From an uncultured Burkholderiales bacterium (lineage in GTDB: Bacteria > Pseudomonadota > Gammaproteobacteria > Burkholderiales > Burkholderiaceae_C): DNA of 8,084 nucleotides. The position numbers and the translations under genes were made by a program. The notes below the pieces were generated by a model. That model saw only the letters and a program-made list of their open reading frames with translations. It was not told the DNA's origin and did no database searches. Of the stretch, positions 5,397-8,084 are shown in pieces (within the stretch, counting starts at the first letter, position 1; every line of letters begins with the position of its first letter). The DNA is taken from positions 1 through 8,084 of the forward strand of contig CAJBHE010000240.1 in assembly GCA_903952885.1 (NCBI GenBank). Direction: 5' to 3'.

Positions 5397-6310
5397 CAAT
5401 GCCCCGCGACAAACAAACGCTTGATGGACTTAGGCTCAGGAATGCCCAACGCACGAAGGCCAAGCGCATGTGGGGTTGCGATGTTGTTGACTTTCATCGA
5501 GTCCAAGTTGTCGCGGCTCATGAGTGTGGGTCCGGGGGATAACTCCATCAACAAGGCTTGCAGCCAGCCGATGGCATAAGGCAGCGAGATGACGGGGCGC
5601 TCTTTGCCCACCCAACGACCCGCGAGCTGCACCAGCTCGGTCAGCGTCAAGATGTCGGGGCCACAGAGTTCATACACCTGGCCTTCGGTGCTGGAGGTAT
5701 TCACACAATGCACGACGGCCTGCGCCACGTCGTGCACCCACACAGGCTGAAAGCGCGTGTGCGCACCAGCCAGGGGCATGACGGGAAATACTTTTTGCAA
5801 CTTGGCAAACAGGTTGATGAACTGGTCGTCTTTGCCAAAGATCACGCTGGGACGCAACAGCGTCAAACCCAGAGGAGCTTTTTGCGCGGCAGACAGTAGC
5901 GCCAATTCGCCACGTGCTTTGCTGCGTTGGTACATGGACGGGCCGTTCAGATCTGCTCCCAAGGCGCTGATGTGAATGATGCGTGTGACGTTCTCGGCGT
6001 GGCACGCACGCGCCAAGTTGGCGGGCAGTGTGACGTGCGCATGTGTGAACTCTTCTTCTGTGCCGTGAAGGATGGCAATGAGATTGATCACCACATCGTG
6101 GCCATGAACCAAGGCTTGCAATTGATGTGCGTCATGCACGTCGGCTTGCACCACACTCACACCCGGCATCATTTGGATGTGACGGGCGGGTAAGCGGCGT
6201 GTGGGGACGGTGATTTGGTGGTGTTGCAAGCTCAGGCGCGAGCACACATGGCGACCCACAAAGCCGCTGCCACCCAGAACCAGAATTTTTTGAGGCGTGA
6301 AAGATGTCAT
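5396..6310 (-). CDS. NAD(P)-binding atypical SDR, NDUFA9-like (complex I NDUFA9 subunit family)
   Basis: A 304-residue extended/atypical SDR with an N-terminal Rossmann fold: GGSGFVG (13-19) binds the dinucleotide and an acidic ADVHD segment lies near 56-60. Ser115 and the Tyr127-x3-Lys131 pair (MYQRSK) keep the SDR catalytic arrangement, followed by LRPSVIFG (152-159) and FQPVWVHDVA (188-197). The C-terminal half has the SRDNLDSMKVNN stretch (265-276) typical of proteins annotated as the complex I NDUFA9 family. In mitochondria NDUFA9 is an accessory complex I subunit that binds NADPH. Bacterial homologues lie outside the nuo operon and their role is not settled; sugar or quinone-related chemistry is also possible. 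The start at 6310 fits the fold directly, with no strong ribosome binding site. It is first in a two-gene unit with cca and divergent from tal. Confidence 0.85.
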   Translation of the reverse strand: MTSFTPQKILVLGGSGFVGRHVCSRLSLQHHQITVPTRRLPARHIQMMPGVSVVQADVHDAHQLQALVHGHDVVINLIAILHGTEEEFTHAHVTLPANLARACHAENVTRIIHISALGADLNGPSMYQRSKARGELALLSAAQKAPLGLTLLRPSVIFGKDDQFINLFAKLQKVFPVMPLAGAHTRFQPVWVHDVAQAVVHCVNTSSTEGQVYELCGPDILTLTELVQLAGRWVGKERPVISLPYAIGWLQALLMELSPGPTLMSRDNLDSMKVNNIATPHALGLRALGIPEPKSIKRLFVAGH

Positions 6311-6352
6311 AAATCACACTGTAGCGCCAAGCCGCTAGACTTTTGGTGACAC

Positions 6353-6356
6353 AGGA
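6353..6356 (+). promoter_or_regulatory. Ribosome binding site that decides the tal start
   Basis: AGGA lies 10 nt upstream of the ATG at 6367. This favours that ATG over the in-frame TTG at 6343 and GTG at 6346, which would add residues the family lacks. Confidence 0.6.
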
Positions 6357-6366
6357 TAATCACACC

Positions 6367-7308
6367 ATGAACCAACTCGACGCCCTCAAGCAATTCACCA
6401 CCGTCGTGGCCGACACTGGCGACTTCAAGCAACTTGCTCAGTTCCAGCCGCAAGATGCAACCACCAACCCATCGCTGATTCTGAAGGCAGTGCAAAAGCC
6501 CGAATATTTGCCCCTGCTCAAAGACACGGTTGCAGCCCACGGCCACGAGGCGATGGACGCGCAGATCGACCGCTTGTTGGTGCGCTTTGGTTGTGAAATT
6601 TTGGCCACCATCCCTGGCCGTGTGTCCACCGAAGTGGATGCACGTTTGAGCTTTGACTCGGTAGCCACTGTGGCGCGCGCCAAGCGCATCATGGCTTTGT
6701 ACGAGGCACAGGGTGTGAAGCGCGAGCGCGTGCTCATCAAAATTGCCTCCACGTGGGAAGGCATTCAAGCCGCTGCTGAGTTAGAGCGCGAAGGCATTCG
6801 CACCAACCTCACTTTGTTGTTCTCATTCGCACAGGCGGTGGCGTGTGGCGATGCCAAGGTGCAACTCATTTCGCCCTTTGTGGGCCGCATTTACGACTGG
6901 TACAAAAAGTCGGCTGGCGCTGCTTGGATAGAAGCCGATAACGCAAACGCCAACGATCCCGGCGTGAAGTCAGTCCGCGCGATTTACAACCACTACAAGC
7001 GCCACGGCATCCAAACAGAGGTAATGGGCGCGAGCTTTAGAAATGTGGGCCAAATCACCGCGTTGGCAGGCTGCGATTTGCTGACCATTGCGCCAGAGTT
7101 GCTGGCGCAGTTGGGTGCATCAACCGAGCCTTTGACGCAAGCCTTAAGCGCGTCAGCAGCCCTGCAGTTGGACTTACCTGCGGTGCATCACACCGAGGCA
7201 TCGTTTCGTTATGCCATGAATGAAGACGCGATGGCGACTGAAAAATTGGCCGAAGGCATTCGCGCGTTTTGTGTGGATGCGGTGAAGCTTGAGGCGTTGA
7301 TGCACTAA
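6367..7308 (+). CDS. tal: Transaldolase (TalB type)
   Basis: Transaldolase moves a dihydroxyacetone unit between sedoheptulose-7-phosphate and glyceraldehyde-3-phosphate in the non-oxidative pentose phosphate pathway. The 313-residue cytoplasmic protein aligns over its full length with E. coli TalB (317): VVADTGD (13-19, Asp16), QPQDATTNPSLIL (27-39), GRVSTEVDARLS (84-95), and RVLIKIASTWEGI with Lys125 as the Schiff-base lysine. LTLLFSFAQA, SPFVGRIYDWYK and VMGASFRN follow, the last two lining the phosphate site. All catalytic residues are present. The chosen ATG matches the family N-terminus. The gene stands alone: the NDUFA9-like gene diverges upstream and groEL converges downstream, with a strong terminator 20 nt after the stop. 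Confidence 0.96.
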   Translation: MNQLDALKQFTTVVADTGDFKQLAQFQPQDATTNPSLILKAVQKPEYLPLLKDTVAAHGHEAMDAQIDRLLVRFGCEILATIPGRVSTEVDARLSFDSVATVARAKRIMALYEAQGVKRERVLIKIASTWEGIQAAAELEREGIRTNLTLLFSFAQAVACGDAKVQLISPFVGRIYDWYKKSAGAAWIEADNANANDPGVKSVRAIYNHYKRHGIQTEVMGASFRNVGQITALAGCDLLTIAPELLAQLGASTEPLTQALSASAALQLDLPAVHHTEASFRYAMNEDAMATEKLAEGIRAFCVDAVKLEALMH

Positions 7309-7326
7309 GTACGCTGAGTACAGACG

Positions 7327-7360
7327 AAAAAAAGCCCCGCAATTTCTTGCGGGGCTTTTT
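7327..7360. terminator. Bidirectional rho-independent terminator after tal
   Basis: Perfect 14-bp arms (7329-7342 and 7347-7360) with GC-rich centre GCCCCGC and a TTTC loop. An A-tract lies on the left and a T-tract on the right, so it can stop RNA polymerase from both sides. On the plus strand it follows the tal stop by about 20 nt. On the minus strand it would end the groEL message about 135 nt past the groEL stop. Confidence 0.93.
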
Positions 7361-7401
7361 ATTGGGTTTGTCAGTCTGCCAAAAAGCATCCCGACGCAGC
7401 A

Positions 7402-7481
7402 TGAGGTGCCAAACCAAGGCGCAAGGGCGTAGACAGTGGCATAGCCACGGCAAGCCCTTGCAACGCCGGGTTGGCGCCTCA
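7402..7481. repeat. 80-nt nested hairpin just downstream of groEL
   Basis: Four stacked inverted repeats share one axis: 7402-7415 with 7468-7481 (one mismatch and one G-U), 7418-7421 with 7464-7467, 7422-7428 with 7454-7460, and an inner stem 7436-7440 with 7444-7448 closed by an ATA triloop. Only small bulges interrupt them. It starts 15 nt past the groEL stop on the minus strand, ahead of the shared terminator. It may protect the 3' end of the groEL message or be a dispersed intergenic repeat; I do not recognise a named family. Confidence 0.75.
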
Positions 7482-7496
7482 GGCAAGGAGTACGTA

Positions 7497-8084
7497 TTAC
7501 ATGCCCATGCCGCCCATACCACCCATTCCGCCCATGCCACCCATATCAGGCATGCCGCCGCCGGCTTCGTCTTTTGGTGCTTCTGAAACCATGCACTCGG
7601 TGGTCAACATCAAGCTAGCCACTGACGCTGCGTTTTGCAAAGCAGTGCGTGTCACTTTGGTGGGGTCCAAGATGCCCATTTCGATCATGTCACCGTAGGT
7701 GTCGTTGGCAGCGTTGAAGCCGTAGTTGCCTTTGCCGGCCAACACAGCGTTCACCACTACGGATGGCTCGCCACCCGCGTTGTAAACGATTTCGCGCAAT
7801 GGGGCTTCGATGGCTTTCAACACCAGTTTGATACCAGCGTCTTGGTCAGCGTTGTCACCTTTGATGGTGCCAGCAGTTTGACGTGCACGCAGCAATGCCA
7901 CGCCGCCGCCAGCCACGATGCCTTCTTCCACAGCAGCGCGAGTGGCGTGCAATGCATCTTCCACGCGGGCTTTCTTTTCTTTCATTTCGACTTCGGTAGC
8001 AGCGCCTACCTTGATCACGGCAACACCGCCAGCCAACTTGGCCACGCGCTCTTGCAGTTTTTCACGGTCGTAGTCAGAAGTGGC
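7497..8084 (-). CDS. groEL: 60-kDa chaperonin GroEL, C-terminal part (N-terminus beyond window)
   Basis: GroEL forms the double seven-membered ring that, with GroES and ATP, folds cytosolic proteins. The window holds the last 195 residues and the stop, corresponding to about E. coli residue 356 onward. The apical-domain end, second intermediate segment and second equatorial segment are all visible. ATSDYDREKLQERVAKLAGG opens the fragment and is nearly invariant. VEDALHATRAA contains the aspartate equivalent to ATP-hydrolysing Asp398, and AGGGVALL and GILDPTKVTR follow. The protein ends in a Gly-Gly-Met repeat tail (GGMGGMGGMGGMGM), the flexible tail in the ring cavity. The fragment is open to the right edge at a codon boundary; groES would be expected upstream, outside the window. 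The assignment is certain, and no damage is seen. Confidence 0.98.
   Translation of the reverse strand, partial: ATSDYDREKLQERVAKLAGGVAVIKVGAATEVEMKEKKARVEDALHATRAAVEEGIVAGGGVALLRARQTAGTIKGDNADQDAGIKLVLKAIEAPLREIVYNAGGEPSVVVNAVLAGKGNYGFNAANDTYGDMIEMGILDPTKVTRTALQNAASVASLMLTTECMVSEAPKDEAGGGMPDMGGMGGMGGMGGMGM

Noticed and set aside
5129..5579. Two plus-strand open frames of 137 codons over the cca/NDUFA9-like junction
   Set aside because: Both are antisense to strongly conserved proteins and have no motifs of their own.
6307..6768. Minus-strand open frame of 153 codons over the start of tal
   Set aside because: It is antisense to conserved transaldolase coding sequence, and its His/Leu/Gly-rich composition is typical of a shadow of a GC-rich gene.
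7055..7540. Minus-strand open frame of 161 codons across the tal 3' end, the terminator and the hairpin
   Set aside because: It passes through a perfect terminator and is antisense to a clear transaldolase, with no recognisable protein features.
7497..7545. Short tandem repeat in the DNA at the groEL end
   Set aside because: It is simply the coding sequence of the normal Gly-Gly-Met tail of GroEL.

Overview
The window looks like core chromosome of a betaproteobacterium, most probably Burkholderiales / Comamonadaceae (Rhodoferax-Limnohabitans-like). This is inferred from protein character and gene order; no database search was possible. It holds nine protein-coding genes, two of them cut by the window edges. 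I see no transposase, phage gene, CRISPR array, tRNA or rRNA.

Region 1 (1-2449, minus strand) is a tightly packed operon read right to left: a pteridine-reductase-type SDR (FolM-like), two tandem and clearly different FolB-fold proteins (one with dihydroneopterin aldolase signatures, one that resembles FolX), then ttcA (tRNA 2-thiocytidine synthesis, cut at its C-terminus by the left edge). Junctions are a 4-nt overlap, a 1-nt gap and a 4-nt gap, so translational coupling is likely. The FolM + FolB/FolX set suggests reduced pterin (folate and/or tetrahydromonapterin) metabolism.

Region 2 (2507-3864, plus strand) runs divergently from the pterin operon: an NDUFAF7/MidA-family SAM-dependent methyltransferase followed 8 nt later by a 64-residue DUF2905-type membrane protein.

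Region 3 (3865-4175) is a gene-free gap between convergent genes. It holds two long palindromic elements that share a perfect 37-nt core in opposite orientation but have unrelated stem arms that are each self-complementary. This is the least explained structure in the window.

Region 4 (4176-6310, minus strand) is a two-gene unit: an NDUFA9-like atypical SDR, then cca (tRNA CCA-adding enzyme with HD domain), joined by a TGATG stop/start overlap.

Region 5 (6367-7308, plus strand) is transaldolase (tal), divergent from the NDUFA9-like gene, followed by a textbook bidirectional terminator. Region 6 (7402-8084) has an 80-nt nested hairpin just past the groEL stop codon, then the C-terminal 195 residues of GroEL on the minus strand.

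Most of the content is ordinary housekeeping: tRNA modification and maturation, pterin synthesis, pentose phosphate pathway, chaperonin. The points worth a second look are the paired palindromes, the folM-folB-folX arrangement, and the nested hairpin after groEL.
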